A stretch of DNA of 13,142 bases, taken from an uncultured bacterium (lineage in GTDB: Bacteria; Cyanobacteriota; Vampirovibrionia; Gastranaerophilales; Gastranaerophilaceae). The notes beneath the pieces are model-generated. The model was not told the origin of the DNA. It saw only the letters and a list, made by a program, of their open reading frames with translations, and searched no databases. A program made the translations under genes and the position numbers. Shown piece by piece: positions 6,518-13,047 of this stretch. The stretch is from the NCBI GenBank assembly GCA_900550295.1, contig URRM01000044.1:1-13142 (forward strand), written 5' to 3'. Every line of letters begins with the position of its first letter. Positions within the stretch are counted from its first letter, which is position 1.

Positions 6518-8383
6518 TTAACCTTCTGTTGTTTCTGGTGGGTTTTCATTGAATTCAGCTAAACCAACTTGGTTTCTGCCGTGTTCTTTTGCGTAATACA
6601 AACCTTGGTCGGCAACTTCAATGATTTGTTGTGGGTTGTCACCGTCTTGTGGGAATGTTGAAACACCTAAGCTGATTGTTACGTGTGTTGTTTGAGTTGC
6701 ACTTAATTTGAATACTCTGTCTGAAACAGCTTTACAAATTCTGTGAGCGTTTTTAATAGCTTCTTCTTTATCAGTATTTGTAAGAATGATGCTCATTTCT
6801 TCACCACCGTATCTGCAAACGATATCTGTAGCACGAGTGTTAGTTTTTAATGTTTGTGCAACTTGTTTTAATACAGCATCACCGGCTTGGTGTCCATATG
6901 TATCGTTGAATTTTTTGAAATGGTCAATATCAATGATTATCATTGAAAATTCAGTATTGTAACGAGAGCAACTTGCAATTTGCATTCTCATTTGATCTTG
7001 GAAATATCTGTGATTGTACAATTCTGTTAAACCGTCTGTAGTTGCAAGTTTGTATTGTTGCTCAAAATCTCTTGATTTAATGATGTATTTAACAAGATAT
7101 GCAACCGCAAACATAATGAATATCGCAATTACAGGAATTACAACGTCTAACCATAAGTTTGCAAACATCATTATGAAATATGTCAACAATGAATATCCGA
7201 TTGCGGCAACTAAAGCTGTTGAAACAGCGATTGCAGTTGAATTTGTTAGCAATACAACAGAGCCAACAACCAATGCTAAAATTAAAGTTATTACAACATT
7301 TGTGCCAACTCCGGCTTTCTTTATGAAGTTATTATCAATGAAGTTGTTCATGAATGTTGCATAAATTTCAACTCCGGGGTAAGTTTCGCCTGCTCCTGAA
7401 ATTGGAATACTTTTTACATCAGCCAAGCTTGTTGCTGTTGTACCAACGAAGACAATTTTGTTTTCAAAGTTGTATTGTTCTTTGATTTTTTCGCCATTCA
7501 TAAGCATTACAAGTTTGTATAGCGGAATGTGTTCGTAAGTTTCGCCTTGAGAATGACCGTACCAGTTTAATATTAAACCGCCGTCTTTGTTCATAGGGAT
7601 TTTTTTGTTACTTACTAAAATATTAGAATTTTTATCAATTGTGATTGAATTATAAGGTTTTTTATCCAATTTTGATTGGTAATTCAAAGCTGTTAAGAAA
7701 GCCAAGTTTGGATAGTAATCGTTTTGGTATTTAACAACTGCCGGAAATTCTCTAACAATACCGTCAGAAGAACGAACGATATTTAGAATACCGATTTTTG
7801 TATTGCTGTTGATGATTTGAGATAAAATCGGTCTGCAATTTGTAAATGTCAAATCTTGAAAATCAACGTTTGATTTATTGTCAACAGTAAGTTGTAATCT
7901 TGCAGGCAAATTGATTGGTTCTCTAACTTCATAAGACATATCGTCGAAGTTCATACCTGTAAGAATGTTATCATAAGAGTTCATTGCTTGCGCTAGTTTG
8001 TTGTCAGCACCTAAATTGCTTTTGAAAGATGATACGAACATCAAATCGAAAGAGATAGATGTTGGATTTTGAGCTTCCAAGTAATTAATTAAATCAGCAT
8101 AAACATTTCTAGGTAAAGGCCATTCGCCGTATTTGTCAGTTAAGTATTCATAACTTGCATCATCAATTGTAATTAAAACGATGTCTTTGTTTGGTTTTTT
8201 AACCTTGTTGTTTACAAGCATAGACTGTCTTGAGTCAAAAGTTTTGTTTTCTGTTTTTGTAATAAAATCAGCAAAATTAACAGTTCTTGCAATTAAAACA
8301 ATGATTGTAACTGCAATTAAAAATGCCAAAACACCTAAAATAACGTGCATTGGCTTTAAATCTTTTAAAAAATTTTTAAACAT
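6518..8383 (-). CDS. CHASE2-GGDEF membrane diguanylate cyclase
   Basis: A 621-aa sensor enzyme expected to make cyclic di-GMP from two GTP. An N-terminal membrane helix (about 13-33) precedes a large extracytoplasmic CHASE2 domain (about 45-345, with VLITIDDASYEYL at 69-81, LPRNVYADLI at 90-99, SFDLMF at 111-116 and IVFVGTTATSLAD at 310-322). Three membrane helices follow (about 358-378, 384-404, 410-434), then a cytoplasmic GGDEF domain from TTDGLTELYNHRYF (448-461). The metal residues Asp485 and the nucleotide residues Asn493 and Asp502 are present. The signature is GGEEM (526-530), with Met in place of the usual Phe. The product-inhibition site RxxD (RATD, 517-520) lies exactly five residues before it, so feedback inhibition is likely. 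The tail is acidic and disordered. Start ATG 8383 has GAGGG (8392-8388). It is downstream of a 54-aa gene in the same unit. The ligand of CHASE2 is unknown. Confidence 0.93.
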   Translation of the reverse strand: MFKNFLKDLKPMHVILGVLAFLIAVTIIVLIARTVNFADFITKTENKTFDSRQSMLVNNKVKKPNKDIVLITIDDASYEYLTDKYGEWPLPRNVYADLINYLEAQNPTSISFDLMFVSSFKSNLGADNKLAQAMNSYDNILTGMNFDDMSYEVREPINLPARLQLTVDNKSNVDFQDLTFTNCRPILSQIINSNTKIGILNIVRSSDGIVREFPAVVKYQNDYYPNLAFLTALNYQSKLDKKPYNSITIDKNSNILVSNKKIPMNKDGGLILNWYGHSQGETYEHIPLYKLVMLMNGEKIKEQYNFENKIVFVGTTATSLADVKSIPISGAGETYPGVEIYATFMNNFIDNNFIKKAGVGTNVVITLILALVVGSVVLLTNSTAIAVSTALVAAIGYSLLTYFIMMFANLWLDVVIPVIAIFIMFAVAYLVKYIIKSRDFEQQYKLATTDGLTELYNHRYFQDQMRMQIASCSRYNTEFSMIIIDIDHFKKFNDTYGHQAGDAVLKQVAQTLKTNTRATDIVCRYGGEEMSIILTNTDKEEAIKNAHRICKAVSDRVFKLSATQTTHVTISLGVSTFPQDGDNPQQIIEVADQGLYYAKEHGRNQVGLAEFNENPPETTEG

Positions 8384-8409
8384 TATTCCCTCGTCAATTA
8401 ACTAATATA

Positions 8410-8574
8410 TTATTTTATATCAGTATAGTTGACATTAATATTTTTTGCAAGGAATAATTTATTTTTCATTTTTTTTGCTAATAAAGCATTGTTCAATTTT
8501 AGAACATCAGTTGTGTGTGATAATTCATCAGGTTTTTGTAAATAATTAATTAAGCATTCTTCGTGAATATTCAT
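8410..8574 (-). CDS. Small hypothetical protein, 54 aa, upstream of the cyclase
   Basis: An open frame of 54 codons from ATG 8574 to TAA 8412-8410, with Shine-Dalgarno AGAGG (8584-8580) 5 bases before the ATG and a good promoter immediately upstream. It ends 26 bases before the diguanylate cyclase start with no terminator between, so the two are probably co-transcribed. The product begins MNIHEECLINYLQKPDELSH and continues with a Leu/Asn/Lys-rich helix, DVLKLNNALLAKKMKNKLFLAKN (23-45). It is basic, has one Cys (Cys7), no clear membrane segment and no family I recognise. It could be a regulatory partner of the cyclase or an unrelated small protein. The evidence is the combination of promoter, ribosome site, frame length in an A+T-rich spacer, and gene order; no homology is claimed. 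Confidence 0.6.
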   Translation of the reverse strand: MNIHEECLINYLQKPDELSHTTDVLKLNNALLAKKMKNKLFLAKNINVNYTDIK

Positions 8575-8593
8575 AAATTCCTCTCTCTTCTTG

Positions 8594-8623
8594 ATTATAT
8601 TAAACCAGATTATTTGAGTTCAA
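8594..8623 (-). promoter_or_regulatory. Promoter for the small gene and the cyclase
   Basis: Minus strand: -35 TTGAAC (8623-8618), an 18-base spacer and a perfect -10 TATAAT (8599-8594). The predicted start near 8587 leaves a leader of about 13 bases that contains the Shine-Dalgarno of the 54-aa gene. Confidence 0.6.
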
Positions 8624-8713
8624 ACATCAACCAAAAGGTGAATAAAACAGGTCTAGTCCCTCAACCATATAATGTAAATTGTTACTTAATAATTCTTATA
8701 ATATTTAATAAAT

Positions 8714-8744
8714 TTGAGATAATTTTATTGTAATGTGGTAATAT
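8714..8744 (+). promoter_or_regulatory. Candidate promoter ending 6 bases before the EF-hand gene
   Basis: TTGAGA (8714-8719) and an extended -10 TGGTAATAT (8736-8744) are 19 bases apart, slightly long. The -10 predicts +1 at 8751, the first base of the gene's ATG. Perfect TATAAT hexamers further up (8668-8673, 8697-8702) lack a -35 partner but could be used instead. Confidence 0.4.
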
Positions 8745-8750
8745 ACAGGT

Positions 8751-9170
8751 ATGGATATGTCGTCAATGTCATTAAATGATAACGCAATAAATAACTTGTT
8801 GAATATGAAATCAACAGTATCTCTTGTGAAAAATACAGCGCAAGAGATGATTAAAGATGCTCAAAAATCAGGAATTGGTGTTATCAAAAAAGGTGATTCT
8901 CAATATAAAAAAGAGATGGATTATGACAAAGACGGCGAAATTACTATTAGTGAAAAATTACGTTATTATACAGAACAAACCTCTGAAGCTTTAAGAAATA
9001 GCAGTTCTAATTCTTCAGTTAAAGGTTTGACAAAAGATGATTATACAAGTGTTGGAATGTCAGGCTATTATGAAGCTCAACGTAATTTGCAATATTCAAA
9101 AGCAGTTAGTGCTTATTCTTATCAAAATACAATCGGTAAAAACTATAATAATTTCACTATAGCAGTTTAA
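8751..9170 (+). CDS. Small YjfB-like protein with one EF-hand calcium loop
   Basis: A 139-aa soluble protein. Residues 1-40 (MDMSSMSLND...VKNTAQEMIKDAQKSG) resemble the short YjfB-type putative motility proteins, which open MDI-x-LS and run as one long helix; this is from memory and is tentative. Residues 57-68 (DYDKDGEITISE) form a textbook 12-residue EF-hand loop, with Asp at positions 1, 3 and 5, Gly at 6, Ile at 8 and Glu at 12, so calcium binding is likely. A Ser/Asn linker (82-90) and a Tyr-rich C-terminus (98-135) follow. No signal peptide or membrane segment is visible. ATG 8751 is favoured by the MDM start, but it has no usable Shine-Dalgarno; ATG 8757 (residue 3) has AGG 7 bases before it. 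A prepilin-like gene follows after 38 bases with no terminator, suggesting an operon and a role near the cell surface. Confidence 0.75.
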   Translation: MDMSSMSLNDNAINNLLNMKSTVSLVKNTAQEMIKDAQKSGIGVIKKGDSQYKKEMDYDKDGEITISEKLRYYTEQTSEALRNSSSNSSVKGLTKDDYTSVGMSGYYEAQRNLQYSKAVSAYSYQNTIGKNYNNFTIAV

Positions 9171-9208
9171 ATTTACAGTTATATTATGCAGATTTAAAGA
9201 GGTATATT

Positions 9209-9952
9209 ATGAAGCTTAATAAATATATTGCATTTACTCTTGCTGAAACTTTGATTGTAATGGGTATAATTGGCGTGGTTGCAGCACTTACCATTCCAAA
9301 CTTAAACTCTTCAACTGCAGACAAAGAAAAAGTAGCCAAGGTAAAGAAAATATATCAAAACCTTGATGATGCAATTTCTCGTGCACATGCAGTTTATGGT
9401 CCACAAGATGAGTGGTATTCAGGTAAAACTGAAGCTGAAAGATATAAAATATTTTTTGAACGGGTTACTGAATTTATGAAGGTTCAAAAGACTTGTTCTC
9501 CAAATACAACAGGCTGTTTTACAAAAAATCAAGGAAATGCATTAAAGTCAGGTTATGCTGTAACAGATACTATTCAAAAATTCTATCAAGCGATTTTGGC
9601 TGATGGTTCATCTGTATCATTTTTTCCGTTTAGTGCAGACAGCGGTGGTTGCTCTGAAAACTACTGCACAACTATCTATGTAGATATAGATGGTCCAACT
9701 AAAGGCTCTTTTACTTATGGTAAAGATATATTCATCCTTATGGGTACGCAAAGAGAGGGCTTATTTCAGGCTTGGTCTTTAAATTCAACAGAAATGGCAA
9801 AATGTTTTAAATTTGGAAACACTTGTTCAGCTTGGATTATGCAAACTGATAATATGGATTATCTTAATGCCGATGCTAGTGGCAAATGTAAAAATAATAC
9901 AAGTAAAACACTTAACCTATTTGCAAATCCGCCAGTTACCTCTTGTAAATAA
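9209..9952 (+). CDS. Type II/IV prepilin-like protein with eight cysteines
   Basis: A 247-aa protein with a class III prepilin signal: short basic leader MKLNKYIA, then FTLAE (9-13) and a hydrophobic helix (about 14-30, LIVMGIIGVVAALTIPN). Prepilin peptidase should cut before Phe9, and Glu13 is the conserved +5 Glu. The residue before the cut is Ala8 where Gly is usual. After the helix comes a long amphipathic stretch (to about 62), then a globular domain with eight Cys in close pairs (96/103, 148/153, 199/206, 227/246), compatible with four disulfides outside the membrane. YVDIDGPTKGSFTYGKDIF (157-175) and CSAWIMQTDNMDYL (206-219) are motifs I associate with the many pseudopilins of gut Melainabacteria. 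Start ATG 9209 has AAGAGG (9197-9202) at 6 bases. No pilus-assembly genes are nearby, so whether it forms a pilus, a secretion pseudopilus or an adhesin is open. Confidence 0.88.
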   Translation: MKLNKYIAFTLAETLIVMGIIGVVAALTIPNLNSSTADKEKVAKVKKIYQNLDDAISRAHAVYGPQDEWYSGKTEAERYKIFFERVTEFMKVQKTCSPNTTGCFTKNQGNALKSGYAVTDTIQKFYQAILADGSSVSFFPFSADSGGCSENYCTTIYVDIDGPTKGSFTYGKDIFILMGTQREGLFQAWSLNSTEMAKCFKFGNTCSAWIMQTDNMDYLNADASGKCKNNTSKTLNLFANPPVTSCK

Positions 9953-10022
9953 GACTTAGAACCGATATCTTTTTGAATTTATTTCAGGAGCTCATTGATT
10001 TCCCGAGATATTTTTATCTTAA

Positions 10023-10093
10023 TGTCACTACGAGGATTGAAACGACGAAGTAATCCAAAAACTTAGATTACCCTGTTATCGCTTGCAATGACA
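10023..10093. repeat. Degenerate palindromic dispersed repeat
   Basis: A 71-base imperfect inverted repeat fills the gap between two convergent genes. The ends are TGTCA (10023-10027) and TGACA (10089-10093), and the centre pairs GTAATC (10050-10055) with GATTAC (10066-10071). The left arm reads ACGAGG...GAAACGACGAAGTAATCC (10030-10056). This resembles the widespread TGTCATTGCGAGGAG-type intergenic palindrome found in many copies in various bacterial genomes; the resemblance is from memory. The right arm has diverged most. It may be a worn copy of a small non-autonomous element. Confidence 0.55.
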
Positions 10094-10137
10094 GAATTGC
10101 TAATCCTCTAAACCTACACAAAGTATTTGCTATCACA

Positions 10138-10998
10138 TTATTGAAATGAATTTGTAATAACGTGCAAATATTCAATTATTTGCGAAATGTATTCCAAATC
10201 AGCATCGCCGTTTATTACAATATCAGCTTCTTTTCTTGTTGGTAAAATGTATTTTTCACCGGTTGTAATTAAGTAATTCCAGTGTTTTAACGCATTCTCA
10301 GGATCTTGGTTTCTTTCTGATGAAGCTCTTTGCATAAAACGCTTTTTGCGTAAATCATCTTGTGCTTCCACATAAATTTTTATATCAAAAATATCTTTAA
10401 TGCCTTCAAATAATGTGGCTGTACCTTCAATTATAGTAATTTTTTCAGCCTTAACAGGTACTGCTTTTGGTAAAGAAACTCCGGTTCCGTTTGGCAAATA
10501 TTTTGGTGACATAATGTCATTGCCTAATGATAAATCTTCCAAATCGTCATACAACACATCAAGTTGAAAACCTGCAGGTGAATCGATGTCATAACCGCTA
10601 TCTCTAAGGTTATCAAATGAACCGAATTTGTTAATTAAAGTTGAAATATCTTTGAAATAATTATCTGTGCTCAATATTGATACAGGCATTTTTAAATCCT
10701 GTGTAATACGTTGAATTTGTGCGCAAATTGTTGATTTTCCCGATGCAGATGCACCTGTTATTCCAATTAAAAGGCGCTTGTCAGGTGTATTGATCAAGCG
10801 CTTTGCAAAATTTGATATGAAGTTTGGGCGTACTTCTATAATCACAGGTCTTTCGTATTTTTTATCAAAAGAAATCAACTGTTTGATTTTCGTTTGAAGA
10901 TAAAACGCAAGAAGTTCCCTGCCACTCTTTTGCGATAAGTCCGGTTTTAATAACTTATCCGAAGAAGCTAATTCTTTTGTCAATAAAGGGTATATCAT
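10138..10998 (-). CDS. Uridine kinase / phosphoribulokinase-family P-loop kinase
   Basis: A 286-aa kinase of the uridine kinase family, which phosphorylates uridine or cytidine in pyrimidine salvage. The core starts at about residue 76: Walker A GITGASASGKST (79-90), STDNYFKD (110-117), which matches the nucleoside-binding Asp-x-Tyr/Phe segment, DSPAGFQLD (139-147), IIEGTATLF (188-196), and a C-terminal TTGEKYILPTRKEADIVING (245-264) equivalent to the family's ePTkqyADiii ending. The lid region (about 216-233, KKRFMQRASSER) has several Arg. About 75 residues precede the P-loop and are not part of a normal 205-215-aa Udk; they read as helices with no motif I know. The ATG at 10998 has only GGA three bases before it and a predicted start of transcription about 7 bases upstream, so initiation is nearly leaderless. 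Substrate could also be another small phosphate acceptor. Confidence 0.8.
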   Translation of the reverse strand: MIYPLLTKELASSDKLLKPDLSQKSGRELLAFYLQTKIKQLISFDKKYERPVIIEVRPNFISNFAKRLINTPDKRLLIGITGASASGKSTICAQIQRITQDLKMPVSILSTDNYFKDISTLINKFGSFDNLRDSGYDIDSPAGFQLDVLYDDLEDLSLGNDIMSPKYLPNGTGVSLPKAVPVKAEKITIIEGTATLFEGIKDIFDIKIYVEAQDDLRKKRFMQRASSERNQDPENALKHWNYLITTGEKYILPTRKEADIVINGDADLEYISQIIEYLHVITNSFQ

Positions 10999-11011
10999 AC
11001 GTCCAACTAAT

Positions 11012-11039
11012 ATTTTATTTCTAAAAATACTTTTTTCAA
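11012..11039 (-). promoter_or_regulatory. Promoter for the uridine-kinase-like gene
   Basis: Minus strand: -35 TTGAAA (11039-11034), a 16-base spacer, -10 TAAAAT (11017-11012). The predicted start near 11005 gives a leader of only about 7 bases. Confidence 0.55.
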
Positions 11040-11094
11040 TTCTAAAACAAAGAAAAAAAAATTGCTAGTATTTTTTTACAAAATTTTAATGAGT

Positions 11095-11123
11095 TTGAAA
11101 TATTTTTATATTTGATGTAAAAT
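11095..11123 (+). promoter_or_regulatory. Promoter for atpD-atpC
   Basis: -35 TTGAAA (11095-11100), exactly 17 bases, then -10 TAAAAT (11118-11123); each hexamer is one base from consensus. The start near 11130 gives a leader of about 24 bases carrying AAGGAG (11143-11148). Confidence 0.75.
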
Positions 11124-11153
11124 GACCTTAATTATGAAAGTAAAGGAGTAACA

Positions 11154-12560
11154 ATGGAAGTTTTGGCTAAAAACGAAGGTTTAATTACCCAAATCATCGG
11201 ACCGGTAATTGACGTTGAGTTCCAACAAGGTGAATTACCAAATATTTATGATGCTTTAAAAATATATAAAGATGACGGTTCTTATGTAGTTGCTGAAGTT
11301 CAACAAATGTTGGGTTCTAACAGAGTAAGAACAGTTGCAATGGCTTCAACTGACGGTCTTAAAAGAGGCATGAAAGTTGAAAGCACTGGTGAACCTATTA
11401 AAATCCCGGTAGGTAACGCAATCTTAGGTAGAATCATGAACGTTGTCGGTGAACCTGTAGATGAACAAGGTGACATCAAAACAAATGATTACTTACCAAT
11501 CCACAGAGATGCTCCAAAATTGGTTGACCAAAATACTAACATTGAAGTTTTAGAAACTGGTATTAAAGCAATCGACTTGTTACAACCATACCAAAAAGGT
11601 GGTAAAATCGGTTTGTTCGGTGGTGCTGGTGTAGGTAAAACCGTTTTAATTCAAGAATTGATCCACAACATCGCAATGGCTCATAACGGTGTATCTGTAT
11701 TCGGCGGTGTAGGTGAAAGAACTCGTGAAGGTAATGACCTTTGGAACGAATTTAAACAATCAGGCGTACTTGACAAAGTAGGTTTGATTTACGGTCAAAT
11801 GAATGAGCCACCTGGAGCTCGTATGAGAGTTGGTTTATCAGCCCTTACAGCTGCAGAATATTTCAGAGATTTCTCTAAACAAGACGTGTTGTTATTCATT
11901 GATAACATCTTCCGTTTCACTCAAGCAGGTTCTGAAGTATCAGCATTGTTAGGTCGTATGCCATCAGCTGTAGGTTACCAACCAACACTTGCAAACGAAA
12001 TGGGTGATTTGCAAGAACGTATTACTTCAACTAAAGATGGTTCTATTACATCTGTTCAAGCTATTTACGTTCCTGCTGATGACTTGACCGATCCGGCTCC
12101 GGCTACAACATTCTCTCACTTGGATGCTTCAACTGTATTATCAAGACAAATCGCTTCTTTGGGTATCTACCCTGCAGTTGATCCGTTAGCTTCTAACTCT
12201 CGTGTATTGGATCCTAACGTAATCGGTGAAGAACACTATGATACAACAAGAAAAGTATTAGAAATCTTACAAAAATATAAAGAATTACAAGATATTATTG
12301 CAATCTTGGGTATGGATGAATTATCTGAAGAAGATAAAGAAACTGTAAACAGAGCAAGAAAAATCCAAAGATTCTTATCTCAACCATTCTTCGTTGCGGA
12401 ACAATTCTCAGGTATCGAAGGTAAATACGTTAAGATTGAAGATACAATCAAAGGCTTTAAAGAAATTATTGAAGGTAAACATGACGATTTACCTGAACAA
12501 GCTTTCTATATGGTTGGTACAATCGAAGAAGCTGTTGAAAAGGCTAAAACTTTACAATAA
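11154..12560 (+). CDS. atpD: F-type ATP synthase beta subunit
   Basis: The catalytic subunit of the F1 sector, located on the cytoplasmic face, making or hydrolysing ATP as gamma rotates. At 468 aa it has normal length. Walker A GGAGVGKT is at 156-163 (Lys162, Thr163), GERTREGND at 187-195 holds the catalytic Glu188-Arg189 region, Walker B LLFIDN is at 246-251, the ATP-synthase signature PAVDPLASNS is at 340-349, and a perfect DELSEED is at 388-394. All are intact, so the protein should be active. AAGGAG lies 5 bases before ATG 11154. Only the epsilon gene follows; alpha, gamma, delta and the membrane subunits are not adjacent. This two-gene beta-epsilon unit is the cyanobacterial/chloroplast arrangement and is also known in some other phyla. 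Codon use is more C-ending (TTC, AAC, ATC) than in neighbouring genes, which fits high expression. Confidence 0.99.
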   Translation: MEVLAKNEGLITQIIGPVIDVEFQQGELPNIYDALKIYKDDGSYVVAEVQQMLGSNRVRTVAMASTDGLKRGMKVESTGEPIKIPVGNAILGRIMNVVGEPVDEQGDIKTNDYLPIHRDAPKLVDQNTNIEVLETGIKAIDLLQPYQKGGKIGLFGGAGVGKTVLIQELIHNIAMAHNGVSVFGGVGERTREGNDLWNEFKQSGVLDKVGLIYGQMNEPPGARMRVGLSALTAAEYFRDFSKQDVLLFIDNIFRFTQAGSEVSALLGRMPSAVGYQPTLANEMGDLQERITSTKDGSITSVQAIYVPADDLTDPAPATTFSHLDASTVLSRQIASLGIYPAVDPLASNSRVLDPNVIGEEHYDTTRKVLEILQKYKELQDIIAILGMDELSEEDKETVNRARKIQRFLSQPFFVAEQFSGIEGKYVKIEDTIKGFKEIIEGKHDDLPEQAFYMVGTIEEAVEKAKTLQ

Positions 12561-12584
12561 TTTCCGAAAGGTTAAGTAAATATC

Positions 12585-12983
12585 ATGCATTTAAAAGTAA
12601 TCACACATGAAAATATAATCTTTGACGAAGACGTTAATGAAATTTATTTAAAAGGCATTGACGGGGAGTTCGGTGTTTTAGAAGGTCATGAACCAATCAT
12701 GGCTTCTTTGGACATCGGAGTTACAAAAATTGTTAAAGGTAGTGACGTAAAACTGTTTACAACAATGGGCGGAATCTTTCAATTGAAAGACGGTCAAGCT
12801 ATTATTTTGGCAAATGCCGGTGAATTTGGAGAAGATATTGACGTCGCTCGTGCTGAACAGGCAAAAGAAAGAGCTCAAGCAAGACTTGCAGAAGTTAATG
12901 CTCAAATTGATGCGAAAAGAGCGGAAGCTGCCTTTGCTAGAGCAATGGTTCGTTTAAAAGCAGCCATGAAAAATAAAAATTAA
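12585..12983 (+). CDS. atpC: F-type ATP synthase epsilon subunit
   Basis: Epsilon sits on the central stalk, couples F1 to the c-ring and can inhibit ATP hydrolysis through its C-terminal helices. At 132 aa it has the full two-domain form: a beta-sandwich (about 1-84) with the conserved GIDGEFGVLEGHEP (24-37), and an Ala/Arg/Glu-rich helical hairpin (about 86-130) that could adopt the extended inhibitory state. The gene begins 24 bases after atpD. The nearest Shine-Dalgarno-like AAAGG (12567-12571) is 13 bases from ATG 12585, longer than ideal, and an in-frame TAA at 12573-12575 blocks any earlier start, so translation may depend on coupling with atpD. A weak hairpin follows the stop. Confidence 0.97.
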   Translation: MHLKVITHENIIFDEDVNEIYLKGIDGEFGVLEGHEPIMASLDIGVTKIVKGSDVKLFTTMGGIFQLKDGQAIILANAGEFGEDIDVARAEQAKERAQARLAEVNAQIDAKRAEAAFARAMVRLKAAMKNKN

Positions 12984-13010
12984 AAAACTTCTTGCAAAAA
13001 AAAGTTTTTT
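12982..13010 (+). terminator. Weak intrinsic terminator after atpC
   Basis: AAAAAACTT (12982-12990) pairs with AAGTTTTTT (13002-13010) around an 11-base loop. The stem has a single G-C pair, so its strength is doubtful. Read-through into the tRNA is possible. Confidence 0.45.
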
Positions 13011-13020
13011 ATTATAGAAT
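12992..13020 (+). promoter_or_regulatory. Promoter for tRNA-Ser
   Basis: -35 TTGCAA (12992-12997), a 17-base spacer and -10 TAGAAT (13015-13020). The -35 lies in the loop of the atpC hairpin and the spacer covers its right arm. Transcription would begin near 13027, about 21 bases before the mature 5' end. Confidence 0.55.
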
Positions 13021-13047
13021 AATCTTACCGAAGGAAGAAACTTTTCT

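Noticed and set aside
7014..7364. 116-codon plus-strand frame inside the cyclase gene
   Set aside because: It is antisense to the membrane-helix part of a clear gene, has no ribosome site, and its hydrophobic Thr-rich content reflects the complementary strand.
8668..8673. Perfect TATAAT as the main promoter of the EF-hand gene
   Set aside because: No -35 partner at 16-18 bases and a long leader; in such A+T-rich DNA isolated TATAAT is expected by chance. Kept only as an alternative.
9953..10137. Small gene between the pilin and kinase genes
   Set aside because: All ATG frames on both strands end within about 15 codons and none has a ribosome site; the gap is largely the palindromic repeat.
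11134..11151. Five-codon frame (MKVKE) ending just before atpD, as a leader peptide
   Set aside because: It has no ribosome site and its codons simply overlap the atpD Shine-Dalgarno; the longer version begins before the predicted transcript start.
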